Shown here: positions 49,640 through 60,971 of the stretch, piece by piece | Layout of the letters: each line of letters begins with the position of its first letter | Position numbering within the stretch: the first letter of the stretch is position 1 | NCBI GenBank assembly: GCA_003116975.1 | Contig: BGKB01000153.1 | Location: 96,616-160,615, forward strand | Source: Aurantiochytrium sp. KH105 | Taxonomy: Eukaryota > Sar > Bigyra > Thraustochytrida > Thraustochytriidae | Direction of reading: 5' to 3' | DNA: 64,000 bases | Made by a program: the position numbers and the translations under genes | Notes under the pieces: model-generated | Seen by the model: the letters and a program-made list of their open reading frames with translations, nothing else | Database searches by the model: none | What the model was told of the DNA's origin: nothing

Positions 49640-50647
49640 TTAGAGGAGAGACACAATAATTTTGCCCATGCTCTGGTTGGATTTCATGTACTCGTGCGCT
49701 TCTTGGAAAGAAGACAGTCCTTCGAAATGCTTCTTGTCAAGAACGGGTCGTAATGTCTTGTCGGCAAATTTGTCAAAGGTAGCTTTGACAAATTCATTGC
49801 AGAGTTCCGCCTTGTACTCGGGTGCCCGAGCGCGCAGAGTAGTGCCGAGCAAATGGATGCGCTTCATGAGGATCTGCTGGAGAATCGGAGCCATGGTGCC
49901 ATCCGAAGGTGGACCTCCCATGAGGCCGTAAAATACCCAGCGACCATCACGCGCCATGGCCTTGGCGTTCGATTCGACGTAGGGGTACCCAATCGGATCG
50001 AGCAAAATGCTGACGCCGGCCCCATCTGTAGCATCAAGCACACGCTGCGCCCAGTCCTCGGTCTTGTAGTTGAATCCATCATCGGCCCCCAGACTCTTAC
50101 AAAAGTCAATCTTTTCCTGCGAACCAGCCGTAACAAAGATTTTCGAGGCGCCGAAAACGTGTTTGGCGAGCTGAATAGCGGCAGTGCCAACGCCACTTGC
50201 GCCCGCATGCACGAGCAAGGTGTCTCCGGGCTGCGCTTTTGCGACGAGAAGCAAGTGCTGGAATGCGGTGAGCCACACCTCGGGAATCGCGGCAGCCTCA
50301 ACAAAGGTCTGATCATCCGGAACGATAAGGACTTGACGTTCATCGACAAGGGCGAACTCGCCGTAACCTCCGCCTTCGAGGAGTGCGGAGACGCGCATGC
50401 CATCGGTCCACTGACGCTCGCAGCTCGGCCCAGTACCTGCGATTGTTCCAGCGCACTCGAGACCCAGAACGTCTGTGGCCCCCGGAGGCGGTGGGTATTT
50501 TCCTGCGGCCTGGATGAGGTCTGCTCTGTTGAGCGCGGTGGCATGGATCTTGATGAGGACTTGGCGTTCCTTGGGTTCGGGGATCGCGCGTTCCTCCTCT
50601 TGAAGACCGCCGTTCTGCCCTGCCACGACGCAACGCATGGTGCTCAT
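49640..50647 (-). CDS. PIG3/TP53I3-type NADPH:quinone oxidoreductase
   Basis: 335 residues from the ATG complementary to 50645-50647, matching the 332 of human TP53I3. Medium-chain dehydrogenase/reductase without the zinc Cys/His set. Seen: ALNRADLIQAAGKYPPPPGA, the catalytic-face segment AAAIPEVWLTAFQHL, the cofactor loop HAGASGVGTAAIQLAK, VTAGSQEKIDFCKSLGADDG, the segment DGRWVFYGLMGG, and C-terminal EAHEYMKSNQSMGKII. Such enzymes reduce quinones with NADPH and generate reactive oxygen species. An upstream in-frame ATG at 51094 would add 149 residues, beginning MRGGRQLLRLAVVAALFSRS (presequence-like) and including a TQS tripeptide array encoded by a 9-bp microsatellite. The short start fits the family better; the long form could be an organellar isoform. 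Confidence 0.88.
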   Translation of the reverse strand: MSTMRCVVAGQNGGLQEEERAIPEPKERQVLIKIHATALNRADLIQAAGKYPPPPGATDVLGLECAGTIAGTGPSCERQWTDGMRVSALLEGGGYGEFALVDERQVLIVPDDQTFVEAAAIPEVWLTAFQHLLLVAKAQPGDTLLVHAGASGVGTAAIQLAKHVFGASKIFVTAGSQEKIDFCKSLGADDGFNYKTEDWAQRVLDATDGAGVSILLDPIGYPYVESNAKAMARDGRWVFYGLMGGPPSDGTMAPILQQILMKRIHLLGTTLRARAPEYKAELCNEFVKATFDKFADKTLRPVLDKKHFEGLSSFQEAHEYMKSNQSMGKIIVSLL

Positions 50648-50678
50648 CTTGCTGGTCTCGACGGTGCTCTTGCTCGCT

Positions 50679-50742
50679 TGCGTGCTTTGCGTGCTTTGCG
50701 TGCTTTGCGTGCTTTGCGTGCTTTGCGTGCTTTGCGTGCTTT
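50679..50742. repeat. 9-bp tandem array (TGCTTTGCG)n
   Basis: About seven units just upstream of the core quinone reductase ATG. In the gene frame it would encode Thr-Gln-Ser repeats. Confidence 0.88.
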
Positions 50743-51840
50743 CTGTGCCTGTGTTTGCGTCTGCCTGCGCTCCTCCCTGCGCCTGTGCCTTCGTCCGCGT
50801 CCGTGTCTGCAGCGTGCCTCGCTCTTCCTGCGTGAAGGCGGTCTGCTCGCAGAGCTTGTCCGCCTCGAAGTCGCTGCAGCTGCAGCTGCTGCTGTCAGTC
50901 CTGCCCTCGGTCAAACCAGTGCAAGATACCGCTTTTTTTAGTCGCTGTTGCTGCACCTCATCGTCGCCCTCGGCCTCGCTACCACCACTGCCGCCGCCAA
51001 CGCCGCCGTCGAGGACAGGAAGACTCCGCACCGAGCTGCGGCTGAACAGCGCCGCGACGACAGCGAGGCGGAGCAGCTGTCGTCCGCCGCGCATGGGCCT
51101 CGCCGGTGGAGGGCTTGCTTGACAATCCGAACGCCGGGCCCAGGGTCGGTCGGGTCCGGGTTTGTCTCTCACTGTCACCGCCCATGGCGACAGTGAGTGG
51201 CCAACAATATGTACAGTCGCGGGCGACCAACCCCGCTGACCTCGCATGCAGCTGCAGTGCAGATGCACGAAAGAGAGGAAAAAGGATCTCGTTTTGCCTG
51301 GCTGTGGACGTTTGTTTGTATTGCCCTTCGTCTTGCTTCGTTTACGAGATCCCCTAGGACGCTAGCAAGGGAAGAAAGGGAAGACAGCTTCAGTCAGGCC
51401 ATTGGGAGCCTGGAAGGACTTGTGTCAAGCAACTTGAAGGCATAAGAGAAAAAAAATAAGTTGTTTGTTTGCAACGCGTATTGGTATGGATTCTAAGCCA
51501 TGAACTTGGTGCCAACGTCGCTGCGAAGCAGCCGCCAAGAACTCAGTAGTAGGCGGCTGCAGCTGCAAGGCAAGAACGACCACGAACACGACGATGTAGA
51601 GGTGTAACTCGTAATTCGAAGCAGAAAAGAGAACCGAGCAAGAGGGAGAGAAAGGGAGTCAGGTCTGCGCGCGTGGAAGACGGCGGGAAAACGGCGACCG
51701 CAGCGCATAGTGTCAAGACCGCTCCGACAAAGTCAAACTCGAACTCACAGAGATTTCCCCAAGGATGTCAAAAGACAGAGCCATACGCCCCAAAATTGCA
51801 ACTCTGGATCATCGCGGACGCGCGCGCGCAAAAAGAACGT
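50743..51840. other. Spacer / possible 5' extension of the quinone reductase
   Basis: 50743-51094 keeps the quinone reductase frame open (see that entry). 51095-51840 has no supportable gene and contains the 3' side of the BFR1-like gene. Confidence 0.4.
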
Positions 51841-53451
51841 TTACTCTTCCGCGGCTTCAGCCGGAGTTGGTGCCGGCGCAGGGGCAGCGACAGCGGCGGC
51901 AGCAGCGCCACTGTTGGCAGCAGCAGCCTTGACGCGGTCGAGGGCGGAAGGGCCGGACGCGGCCGAGGGAGTAGCGGTCGTGGGCTTGGCGCCCGGGAGC
52001 GAGGGAAAGAGCTCCGACGAGTCAACGGGGGGGGCGACAGTCTTCTTACCGCCCTTCTTCTTGCCGGCAGTGTCCGCGCTCTCGGTGGCAGCAGGGGCGG
52101 CCTCCTCGGTGGCAGCCTTCTCGGCCTTCTTCTTCGGGGCCCTTGGGAGAACGTCGTAGTAGGCGCGCTTCTCCTTGAGCTCGTCAATCGACTTGGGGAT
52201 GTCCTCGGGCTTGCCCGGGGCCGTGAGCGAAAGGAGAGAAAAGGAGCCAAGCATGTCGAGCGAAAGCATGAGGCGGTCGCTCTTGGCCTTCTTCTTGTTC
52301 TTGTTCTTCTTCTTGCCGCCGCCCATAACGAGGAAGTCGTCAATGTCGTTGTTCTTCTTGCCAATGGCGCGCATGCCGCCAAAGTCGTCGTTGGACTTGC
52401 GGATCTCGGGCTTGTCCTCGCCGTTGGCCTCCTCCTTGTCGTCGCCCTCGGTCTGAGTCTTGACGTTGCCGATCTTCTCGAGGTGAGAGATGAGGTAGTC
52501 GCAGAGAGCGATTTCCTCCTCCCAGGGCTTCTTCTTCATCTCCTCCTCCTCGATCATGCGCTCGTACTCCTCACGCTGCTTGCGGTACTCTTCCTCGCGC
52601 TGCTTGCGCTCGGCGTCGCGCTGCTTGTTGAGCTTGTCGAGGTACTCCTTGTACTCCTTCCACTTGGCGTTGTGCTCCTTCTTGACGGCATCGCGCTCGG
52701 CAAAGAGGGCGTTGAGCTCGGTCTGGATCTCGCTGCGCTTCTTTTGGAGCTTGTCAGCCTTGGAGGCGGAGTCCTTGTTCTTCTCCTTGAGATCGTCGAG
52801 CTCCTTGGAGAGGCCGTCGATCTGGGACTTGAAAGTATCGGCCTCCTGGCGCTTCTCGCGGATCTGGTCGCGGAGGGCGGGAATGTTCTCGGCGCCGGTG
52901 GAAGAGGACGACTTGGACTTGAGGTACTCCTCGACCTTGCGGCGGGTCTGCTTGAGCTGGGAGATCTCCTTCATCATTTCCTTCTCCTCCTTGGGGGTCA
53001 TGGAGGTGGTCTCGTACTTGCGCTCGAGCTCGGCAATCTTGGAGTCGGCTTCCTCGACGGAGCGGAACTTGAGCTGCTGCTGCGCGGCCTTGTCCTTCTG
53101 CTTCATGTCCTTGTCCTTCTTGACGATGGCGTCGACCTTCTTTTGCATATCGGAGGCGGCATCAAGGAGGGTGCTGCGCTTGCCACGGAGCTCCTTGAGC
53201 TGTCCCACCAGCGTCCGGCGCTTATCGTTGAAGGGCTTGTTGCCGGCGCGCGAGGCCTGCTGCGCCTTGTCGATGCGCTGACGCTCGGCGATGAGCTTGT
53301 CGATCTTCTCGGAGATATCGCTCACCTTCTTGTTCTTGCCAGCATCGTCGGGCTTGGACACGCGCGTCAGCTCCACGGAGGCCACGCCGCCCGCGGGCGC
53401 CTCGGCGCCGGCCGCCTCGCCAGCCTGCACATTGCTCTTATCCTCGCTCAT
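51841..53451 (-). CDS. BFR1-like coiled-coil protein
   Basis: 536 residues from the ATG complementary to 53449-53451 (MSEDKSNVQAGEAAG). Residues about 45-350 are almost continuous coiled coil, starting KKVSDISEKIDKLIAERQRI, with FNDKRRTLVGQLKELRGKRS and EYLDKLNKQRDAERKQREEE. KKKPWEEEIALCDYLISHLE (about 327-346) is the conserved WE-I--C--L-SYL block of the Bfr1 family. A Lys-rich patch (GGGKKKNKNKKKAK), a helical module DIPKSIDELKEKRAYYDVLP (about 440-460) and an Ala/Pro tail follow. Yeast Bfr1 binds mRNPs and polysomes at the ER and affects secretion and segregation. Length fits (yeast 470). Codon bias is strong, so expression is probably high. The start lies next to a TTGC/CCTG microsatellite. 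Confidence 0.8.
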   Translation of the reverse strand: MSEDKSNVQAGEAAGAEAPAGGVASVELTRVSKPDDAGKNKKVSDISEKIDKLIAERQRIDKAQQASRAGNKPFNDKRRTLVGQLKELRGKRSTLLDAASDMQKKVDAIVKKDKDMKQKDKAAQQQLKFRSVEEADSKIAELERKYETTSMTPKEEKEMMKEISQLKQTRRKVEEYLKSKSSSSTGAENIPALRDQIREKRQEADTFKSQIDGLSKELDDLKEKNKDSASKADKLQKKRSEIQTELNALFAERDAVKKEHNAKWKEYKEYLDKLNKQRDAERKQREEEYRKQREEYERMIEEEEMKKKPWEEEIALCDYLISHLEKIGNVKTQTEGDDKEEANGEDKPEIRKSNDDFGGMRAIGKKNNDIDDFLVMGGGKKKNKNKKKAKSDRLMLSLDMLGSFSLLSLTAPGKPEDIPKSIDELKEKRAYYDVLPRAPKKKAEKAATEEAAPAATESADTAGKKKGGKKTVAPPVDSSELFPSLPGAKPTTATPSAASGPSALDRVKAAAANSGAAAAAVAAPAPAPTPAEAAEE

Positions 53452-56400
53452 CGTTGTTCGCTTGCTCGCTGCTCGCTCGCTTGCTTGCTTGCTTGCTGCG
53501 CTACCTCTCGCTGGCCCCGGCCGGCTCCTTGCTCGCCCGCCCGCCTGCCTGCCTGCCTGCCTGCCTGCCTCGCGCCGCTCCGCACTGCCGCCGCTCAGCT
53601 GCTCTGCTTTCTTGCTTTCCCGCCCTGCCCCGGCGCCTCCGAGCCGCAAGCTGCGCACAGTGCGCTGCGGCACTTGCACCGCAGCGCGCACACTGCCACA
53701 ACCGCGCCCCCAAGTCGGGAATGCCGCCTATACTTCACTGACGCCGGCGCGCGCATGCCGCCACCTTCCTTCCTTCACTGGCCTGGCCTGCCTGGCCTGG
53801 CAGCTGACGTGCCAAGGAGTGAGTGACGGGAGAGAACACGGCAAAAAGCAAGCAAGCAAGCAAACGAGCAAGCCCAGCGAAATACAACAGAAGCAGCAGC
53901 GCAGTGCGGAAAAAATGAGGGTGCTAAAGGGACATGGATGAGGGTGGACGGAGGCGCGAGCGACCTGAAAGAGAGAGAGAGATGAGATCATCGTGGTGAG
54001 GATAACAAGGTTGAGGCCAGCTAGCTCAGCTGGCTTGGCTCGTAAGGCAGGATGATGCTTCTTTCGTCATCCTGCTCATTCCTCTGGCAGCATCTATAGA
54101 TGCTGATCTCTTGACAACCTGGATCATAAAAGTCTGTGGGAAATTGAGACGAAAATTTGCGTTGCCACGTTGACTCTCGTCAGCCAGAGACAGGTTGGTA
54201 GAAAGGTTTACTTGTATCCTAAAGTCGCTCTCATCGCGGCCGCGTCAGATCAGCTCGGTTTGCAAATGTTTGCATCGAGAAATCCAAACATTAAAGTTGC
54301 ACCCGACCAAAACTCAGGCAATATTATGTCATGGTGAAAAGTACTCCCACTTTGCATGCACGTGTGCATGCAGAATACCAACAGCATCTGCGTGCCATGC
54401 TATGCTTTAGCGATAGTTATTTCTCTGTCTCTCGAGAATGGCTGCGACGGCAAGGACGTCGTTTCATCTTCACTGTCAGCTGCAGCTGGTCGCCGCCGCA
54501 TCATCTCATGTGAGATTCCGAGGCACCTACTATTCTGTCAGCCTGCAATTGGCCTCAGCCAGCCAATTGCAGGCTGTCGACGAGGCCGCGGAAACCGGGC
54601 TCCTCGACTTTCCTCTGGAAAAAAAAAAAGACACGCCGTGCTCGGTCTCTCAAGAAAAACCTTATTATGACCTTTGGCCCCGCATCGTATACCCGGGCTG
54701 GCTGCCTCGCTTTTGCTGCTGCTGATGCATAAGAAGAAGAGTAAGAGCAAAGGGCCGGGAGTGTCGGCAGCGGCCTCGGCTGCGCCCACATGTCTCAGCT
54801 GCGAGCGCTTTTCAAAAGTTCTTCAAAGGCTTGGCCCAAGGTTTCCAGCTAGCGCTTTAGAGGAAAAACTTTTTACTTTCAACCACCAAGTAAAAAAAGA
54901 CAAGCTTCGAGGAAGAAAGACGTGGTCGCCGGCCACCCCCACTGCTGCTGCAAGGACGAGACGGAGTCAAGCTGTAACCCGAAGAAGCATCTCTCGTTCC
55001 GGAACAAGGGTTAGGGTATGTGCCAAGCCCAGTGCACACCTTTGCTCAGCAAACCTAACCGGTTCGGGGCCATAAACCTAACCTGGCCGTTGGGCTGGGT
55101 CAGGCGCGTTCCCCTCCGACGGTTGATCTTTTTTTTTCTCTCTTTCTTTTTTTCTTTTTTTCCGTTCTTCTTTTTTTTGATGTTATTCTTTCCTTTTGTT
55201 TGGATCTGATCATTCGCGACAATAAACAGCTTGCTCGTTCCGTTTGGTTCTGATCGGGCCTCCCCATTGAGGAGGGTTTTCTATTTCGAGACCCCGTATC
55301 GTCAGGTGGGTTGCGGTCGGCCAGAGGCTGCAGCATGCGGCAGCGGGCGGGTAAGAGATAGCAGATAGCGATGGCCCCGACGTGGCTTGGAGCCGTCTGT
55401 GCGTTGCCGCGCACGTCGGCGCGCGTGGCGACGGCAGCTTCACTGGACGGGAGAGGGGTGCGCGAGACTCCCTTAAGTTGCATATTTCTGCGTTTCCGCG
55501 CGTTGCCTTTGTGAGCAACTGCATCCCCAGCAGCCGTTTGTATTGGTCATCGTCGCTTCGACCTCCTTTCCACGCTTCGCTATCGTTGTCGTCGCGAAAG
55601 CAAGCAAGTGCTTCACCTCTGCGGAGAAGACTATCTACGTGCTCGTGCTCGTGCCCTTACCCGCGCGCATTCCACCTCAGCAGGCGACACTACGGGTTGA
55701 GCCAGGCCCAGAACGTTGAGCACCTTTTTTCCCGTCGATGACTACCACGGGAGGAGCAAGCGAAGCTTGCAATGAACAGGCGCTACCTGAACGAGAGAGG
55801 CATTGAGATGAATACATCTTCGACGCAGTTCGCTCACGCGCAATGTACCGGGGTAAAAGGAATAGATTTGAGGGGGCGCTGAGGTCCTGGTCTTCAAGAC
55901 TCTTGCTGATGCAGATGAAGTCCTCAAGCTTCTCAATGTGAAGAGCACAATGTCTCAAGGTCGTGCACGGAAAGCAAAGCCTGGCAGAGGCTTCTTTACT
56001 TTTCTATCGTCCTTAAACGATGTTTCCTCTAAAGGCTGTGCACCTCNAAAAAAAATAAAAATAAAAATGACAAGTATTGTCGCGAATTTTGCGCGTCACC
56101 TTTTGTTCCCATTTCCTTCCCTTCTGTTGGAGTCATCCCATGCCAGCCCAAGATGAATGATCCCAGCCCCGGCCGAGCACTCGACCCTGCCCGCCGGGCG
56201 CGAACCCCGGCGCCGGGAGCTGTGCAGGCAGCGATGCGGGTAAAGCTGCGCGTCGCGGCCTCGGCCGGTCCGGTGGCCGCTAAACAAACCCCTCGGCCAC
56301 AGCCAGGCAGGTTGGCTGGCCGGCCGGTCTCGGGCGGGCGTGCGGTCCTTCGAGAAAGAACGTTGGGCGGCAACCGGGCTTGCGGCGCGCGACGCAAGTA

Positions 56401-56847
56401 GAGCAAACGGCGGCGCAAGTGCCTCAAATGGTGGCGCAAGTGGCGCAAAGGTCTCCCTGGCCGGCTGTAGGGGCGGCAGTTAGATCCCCGAAGAAGAAAG
56501 AACTTGAAAGAAAGAAAGAAGGGGAAAAGGAGAGAGGATCGGGGGGAGAGAGAAGGGGGAAAAGGCAGAGACAGACTGACAAGGCAGCGAGCGGCGCGCG
56601 GAGACAGACAGGCAGGCACAGCGACGCGGCGACGCGGCGACGCAGCGCAGGGCAGGCGCGGCGAGCGGGCGGGCGGACGAGCGGGCGAGCGGACGCAACG
56701 CTGCTCGGGGCGTTTTCACCCCAAAAGGACGCACAGGAGGACGCGCAGAGCAGAGGCGCGAGACCAGTAGATAACGGGCCGACAGCGGCGATCGTTCATC
56801 AGCAACAGCAGTAAAGAAACAAACGCCAACGTGCGCAAAGAGGAAAG
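53452..56847. other. 3.4 kb spacer between BFR1-like and CCT zeta genes
   Basis: No supportable gene. Contains TTGC and CCTG arrays at about 53466-53570, a perfect 15-bp inverted repeat at 54539-54576, a T-rich block at about 55127-55200, one N at 56047, and a purine-rich GAAA/GGAGA block at about 56490-56570. An ATG frame of 95 codons at 54438 spans the inverted repeat but has no recognised family. Confidence 0.5.
54539..54576. repeat. Perfect 15-bp inverted repeat (hairpin)
   Basis: CAGCCTGCAATTGGC at 54539-54553 and its exact complement at 54562-54576 are separated by 8 bp (CTCAGCCA). The stem is strong and stands alone in the spacer. Confidence 0.85.
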
Positions 56848-58479
56848 ATGAGCGCCCTTGAACTGCTCAACCCGAACGCGGAGAATGTGAACAAGACGCA
56901 GGCGCTCGCCATCAACTTGGCGGCGGCACGGGGCCTCCAGGAAGTCCTCAAGAGCAACCTGGGCCCAAAGGGAACGCTCAAGATGCTGGTAGGCGGCGCC
57001 GGCCAAATCAAGCTCACCAAGGACGGCAACACCCTCTTGCACGAAATGCAAATCCAGCACCCCACCGCGCAGCTCATCGCTCGCGCTGCCACCGCCACCG
57101 ACGACACCGTTGGCGACGGAACGACGAGCACCGTCCTCTTTGTGGGCGAGCTCCTTAAGCAGGCCGAACGGTACCTCGGCGAGGGTCTCCACCCCCGCGT
57201 CCTCGCCGATGGCTTTGACGTGGCCCGCGATGCGACCATGACCTTCTTGGAGGAGTTCTCCAAAGAAATGCCGGACCTCGTCAAGGACCGCGAGCAGCTC
57301 TGCAACATCTGCCGCACCACCCTGCAGACCAAGCTCCGCGAGGAGCTCGTCAACAAGCTCACGGACATCGTCGTGGACGCCATTCTCTGCATTCGTCGCG
57401 ATGACCAGCCCATTGACCTGCACATGGTCGAGCTGCTCCACATGCAGCACAAGCTCGATCTGGAGACCCGCCTTGTGCGCGGCATGGTGCTGGATCACGG
57501 TGCCCGCCACCCGGGCATGCCGAGCAAGCTCGAAAAGGTCTGGGTCATGACGCTCAACGTTTCGCTCGAGTACGAAAAGAGCGAGGTCACCTCGAACTTT
57601 TTGTACAAGACTGCCGAGGAGCGCGAGGGCATGGTCGTGGCTGAGCGCAAGTTCACCGACGACAAGGTCAAGCAAATTATTGAGTTCAAGAAGCAGATCT
57701 GTGAGGCCAACCCTGGCACCACCTTTCTCATTTGCAACCAAAAGGGTATCGACCCGCCCTCGCTCGACATGCTCGCCAAGGAGGGCATCCTGGCGCTCCG
57801 TCGCGCCAAGCGCCGCAACATGGAGCGCCTTACGCTCGCTTGCGGCGGCATGCAGATTAACAGCGTCGAGGAGCTCGATCAGGACATGCTCGGCTACGCC
57901 GAACTTGTCTACGAGGACACTCTTGGAGAGGACAAGTTCACCTTTGTGGAGGGCGTCCGCAACCCGCATTCGTGCACAATTCTTGTCAAGGGACAGAACC
58001 CGCACACGATTGCTCAAATCAAGGATGCTGTCCGCGACGGTCTTCGTTCCGTCAAGAACGCCATCGATAATCCCAAGATGGTGGCTGGCGCTGGTGCGTT
58101 CGAGATCGCCGCCTATGCCAACCTTGAAAAGGTCAAGGCCGATGTGCGCGGCCGTGCCAAGCTCGGTGTGCAGGCCTTTGCGGACGCCCTTCTCGTCATT
58201 CCCAAAGCTCTTGCGGACAATTCTGGTTTCGACGTGCAAAACACCATTATTGACTTGCAGGAGGCCTACCAGCGCGATCCGTCCAAGCCTGTTGGTCTTG
58301 ACGTAATCTCTGGCAAGCCAATCTTCCCGGAGGACATTGGTGTTTGGGATGGTGCCATTGTCAAGAAGTCTGTCATTCACATGAGTTCCGTCCTGGCCTC
58401 GCAGCTTCTTCTCGTCGACAGCATGCTTCGCGCTGGCCGGGGCTCAAGGCCCAAGGACCCCAACATGCCTGACATGTAG
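56848..58479 (+). CDS. CCT6: T-complex protein 1 subunit zeta (CCT6)
   Basis: 543 residues, the normal CCT length. One of eight paralogous subunits of the cytosolic chaperonin that folds actin, tubulin and WD40 proteins. The start [20 protein letters not shown] is close to the human zeta subunit start ([20 protein letters not shown]). ATP-site motifs: [11 protein letters not shown] (about 37-47), TKDGNTLL (57-64) and [12 protein letters not shown] (85-96). The zeta-typical segment [15 protein letters not shown] and the apical [20 protein letters not shown] support zeta over other subunits. The late [13 protein letters not shown] corresponds to the conserved VVPGGGAxE ATP-site loop. Strong codon bias implies high expression. 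The ATG is the first after a purine-rich leader and fits the family start. Confidence 0.96.
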   Translation: MSALELLNPNAENVNKTQALAINLAAARGLQEVLKSNLGPKGTLKMLVGGAGQIKLTKDGNTLLHEMQIQHPTAQLIARAATATDDTVGDGTTSTVLFVGELLKQAERYLGEGLHPRVLADGFDVARDATMTFLEEFSKEMPDLVKDREQLCNICRTTLQTKLREELVNKLTDIVVDAILCIRRDDQPIDLHMVELLHMQHKLDLETRLVRGMVLDHGARHPGMPSKLEKVWVMTLNVSLEYEKSEVTSNFLYKTAEEREGMVVAERKFTDDKVKQIIEFKKQICEANPGTTFLICNQKGIDPPSLDMLAKEGILALRRAKRRNMERLTLACGGMQINSVEELDQDMLGYAELVYEDTLGEDKFTFVEGVRNPHSCTILVKGQNPHTIAQIKDAVRDGLRSVKNAIDNPKMVAGAGAFEIAAYANLEKVKADVRGRAKLGVQAFADALLVIPKALADNSGFDVQNTIIDLQEAYQRDPSKPVGLDVISGKPIFPEDIGVWDGAIVKKSVIHMSSVLASQLLLVDSMLRAGRGSRPKDPNMPDM

Positions 58480-59753
58480 GCTTGATCCCGGTCAGTGATG
58501 ACGACGACGACGACAACAAGGACTTTGCCGGCTGCGAGACTCTAGTGTCTAGCGTAGAGCGAGCAGCTACGAGGCCTCGAGCGGACGAGTGAGCAAGCAT
58601 GTCAAATCCAAAGCCGTGAGTGTGTGGAGAGTGAGAATTTCTCAAATCAAAAAGTCGTGAGAAAAAAAGAAAAACGAGCGATAGGAAGGAAGGAAGGGAG
58701 GAAGAACTAGTCGTGGATATTGGAGGCGTGCGTCGAACACGCAGAACCCACACTATTTTACGTCCTTGGTGGTGCCCCGGCGTGTATGTTTGCATGCCCG
58801 GAGCGCTTCGTAGAATTTAAAATCAATTGCTTCATCGTTTGCTTTGGGATTTTTTTTTGGCATCTTGACGCGTTTTGTTTTTTTATTAACCCTTTTTAAA
58901 ATGGAAAGATCAACTTTTGAGCCAAGCTTCGAAGCGCTCCACTTTATGGAAAACCCGGAACTCAAAAGAAGAAGCGTGCATCTCAAGACAATATCTCGCT
59001 TTTTTTTTGCTTTTTTTTAGATAGTCTCACATGAGCTTCTGAGCTCGCTGGGTGACTGAGCTTGTTTGCGAGCCAGGATGGCTTGCCATACAACCATCCA
59101 TTCACATAAACATAGAATCTTTGATTTACTGAAGACAACTGGCTTGCATGTCTGGTGTTTTTCAGCATATGTATGTAAGCCACAGCCAGTAGTTGGAAAC
59201 AAGCGCACACGCAAGCTAGTGCTTTCTATGCGATGCCACGCGACGAACATGCCATGCACAATCTAATTTTACTATCCAAGATAAATTAGCAAACCTACGT
59301 CATTCAAATTTTATAAATTATCCCTGACATCTTGGCTTAAAATCAAGACTGAGAATGAGGTGAGGATGAGGCTCCCTTGCCATTGAGCAAATAACCTGAA
59401 CGCTCGGCCGTCTACTCTGCAAAGCTGCCTTTCGCAATCAAAAAACTGACAATTGTGACCTGTCCTCTTTTCTCGGCAGGGCAGACACTGCAAGCGATGA
59501 TGAAAACGAAGCCCACCATCTACCTATCTCATGGTGTTCGAACCAAAAAAAAAAGGCGAAATGAGTAAAAAAAAAAAAGGAGAGGAGAGGAGAGGAGAGG
59601 AGGAAAATATTCTTGTCGGAGAAGCTCATATTCCGTGCGCGCATTCACACACGCACGCGGTTCCACAGAGTCTTCACGCTACCCCAAGCGACGCCGAGCT
59701 CGCAACGAGCAAGCTTCATTTCAGAAGCTGCCAGCATCATATTCACTGATGTG
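58480..59753. other. Convergent 3' intergenic region, CCT6 / cyclin
   Basis: About 1.3 kb, A+T-rich, with T/A homopolymers (58850-58880, 59000-59020), a short GAC run right after the CCT6 stop, and a (GGAGA)n purine array at about 59578-59600. No supportable gene. Confidence 0.5.
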
Positions 59754-59860
59754 TCATGCCCAAGCAGAAGAAGCGGACTGAACAAAGTGGCTGCTGGCTT
59801 GCTTCCCCTGCGGACCCGAAGCCTGGCCGCTGACAGGTTTTGCAAATCCGGTGTGGTTCA

Positions 59861-59897
<37 letters not shown>

Positions 59898-60386
59898 GTG
59901 GACCATGGGGTCTCCGCTCGCAGCTTGCTGGTGTTGGTGCTGCATTTGCTGATGCATCGGAGGTTGGTGAGCTTGTGGGTGTCCTTGCGAGGGCGCGTGC
60001 CACATGGCGTGGGTGCCAGCATACGGATTCTGTCCTTGAAAACCATTCGGGCCTGGCGCGTTGGGCGCCAAATAAGTAGGAGTTTGCTGGCCAGGCGTTG
60101 CATAGGACTGTGAAGAAGGAGAAGGGGTGAAACCGGGCGGGGCTGACCTATCCCCTATTGGTGCGGCCCCGCCTTCGACGTGAACCCACTCTACCTCCCC
60201 TGATGGACCCGACCCGGGTGCTCCACCTTGCGGTGCCATGTTGCCGCCCATGCCCGGGGCGTGCGACCCTGGCATTCCAGGTGAGACTATGTACTGGTGC
60301 TCTGATGCTGCAACGTGCTGGTGCTGCATCGGGTGCTGCATGGCCTGGGGGGAAGTCTGCACAGGGACTTGTGACTGGACCTGTTG

Positions 60387-60417
<31 letters not shown>

Positions 60418-60971
60418 TGTGTCTGCTGACCCGCCTCGTTGCCCAAAGGGCGGGGTGCAGCCTTGTTTGCCGACATGTTCTTGAGAGTCCCGTGGTAGGT
60501 ATTGTAGTTGTCGGTGGTGACAAAGAGATTGAACCCGAGGAGAAAGAGCATTTCAAGCTCGAGCTCATTGATCTCGTTACGCGGGAGACCGCCAACGGCC
60601 GAGTAGTGCGCATTGTCGAGATAGTGGTCGTCAAAGAACTTTGCGGCAAGCAGCGTTGCTGTGATGACTAGCCTGTGCACGTTGAGGGCGTCGAGTGGGA
60701 TGTCCTTGTTGGTGACGAGGCGATCAATGTATATGAGCATGAGAATGAAGCACTCTGTGGAGCAGCCCGAGAACTGGGCAATGCGTTGTAGATAGTCTCC
60801 GAGGGGGATGGAGGGAGCGCGCAGGCCGTGAAACTTGGTCATCTTGGTATTTACAGAGTTTCGGCGCTGCTCTTCTCCTTTACGGACAAGTTCCTCAAGA
60901 ATGGAGGCGATGACCTCGAGAAGTGCCTTGGCTCCAGGCTCCCGCTCGCCCATCATGAGCATGGAGGCCAT
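59754..60971 (-). CDS. U/P-type (PHO80-like) cyclin with polyglutamine tail
   Basis: 405 residues from the ATG complementary to 60969-60971. The cyclin box spans about 15-160. FHGLRAPSIPLGDYLQRIAQ, then ECFILMLIYIDRL, then HRLVITATLLAAKFFDDHYL and VGGLPRNEINELELEMLFLL are diagnostic of PHO80/U-type cyclins (plant CYCU: HRLLITSVMVAAKF, KVGGI...EMN-LE). These cyclins partner a PHO85/CDK-like kinase in phosphate, nutrient or cell-cycle signalling. The C-terminal 230 residues are low complexity: two Gln runs (CAG/CAA DNA at about 60383-60420 and 59862-59895) and Gly/Pro/His/Met-rich stretches, reminiscent of prion-like domains. Such a tail is not part of the core family. Confidence 0.85.

Noticed and set aside
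51673-53826. 717-codon plus frame opposite the BFR1-like gene
   Set aside because: It is the Leu/Gly/Val-rich reverse shadow of a strongly biased coiled-coil gene; BFR1 family blocks are clear on the minus strand.
56716-58380. 554-codon minus frame opposite CCT6
   Set aside because: Reverse shadow of the CCT zeta gene; no domain.
59528-59552. GTGTTCGAACC resembling a T-loop
   Set aside because: Only a 4-bp stem can form and no other tRNA arm is nearby.
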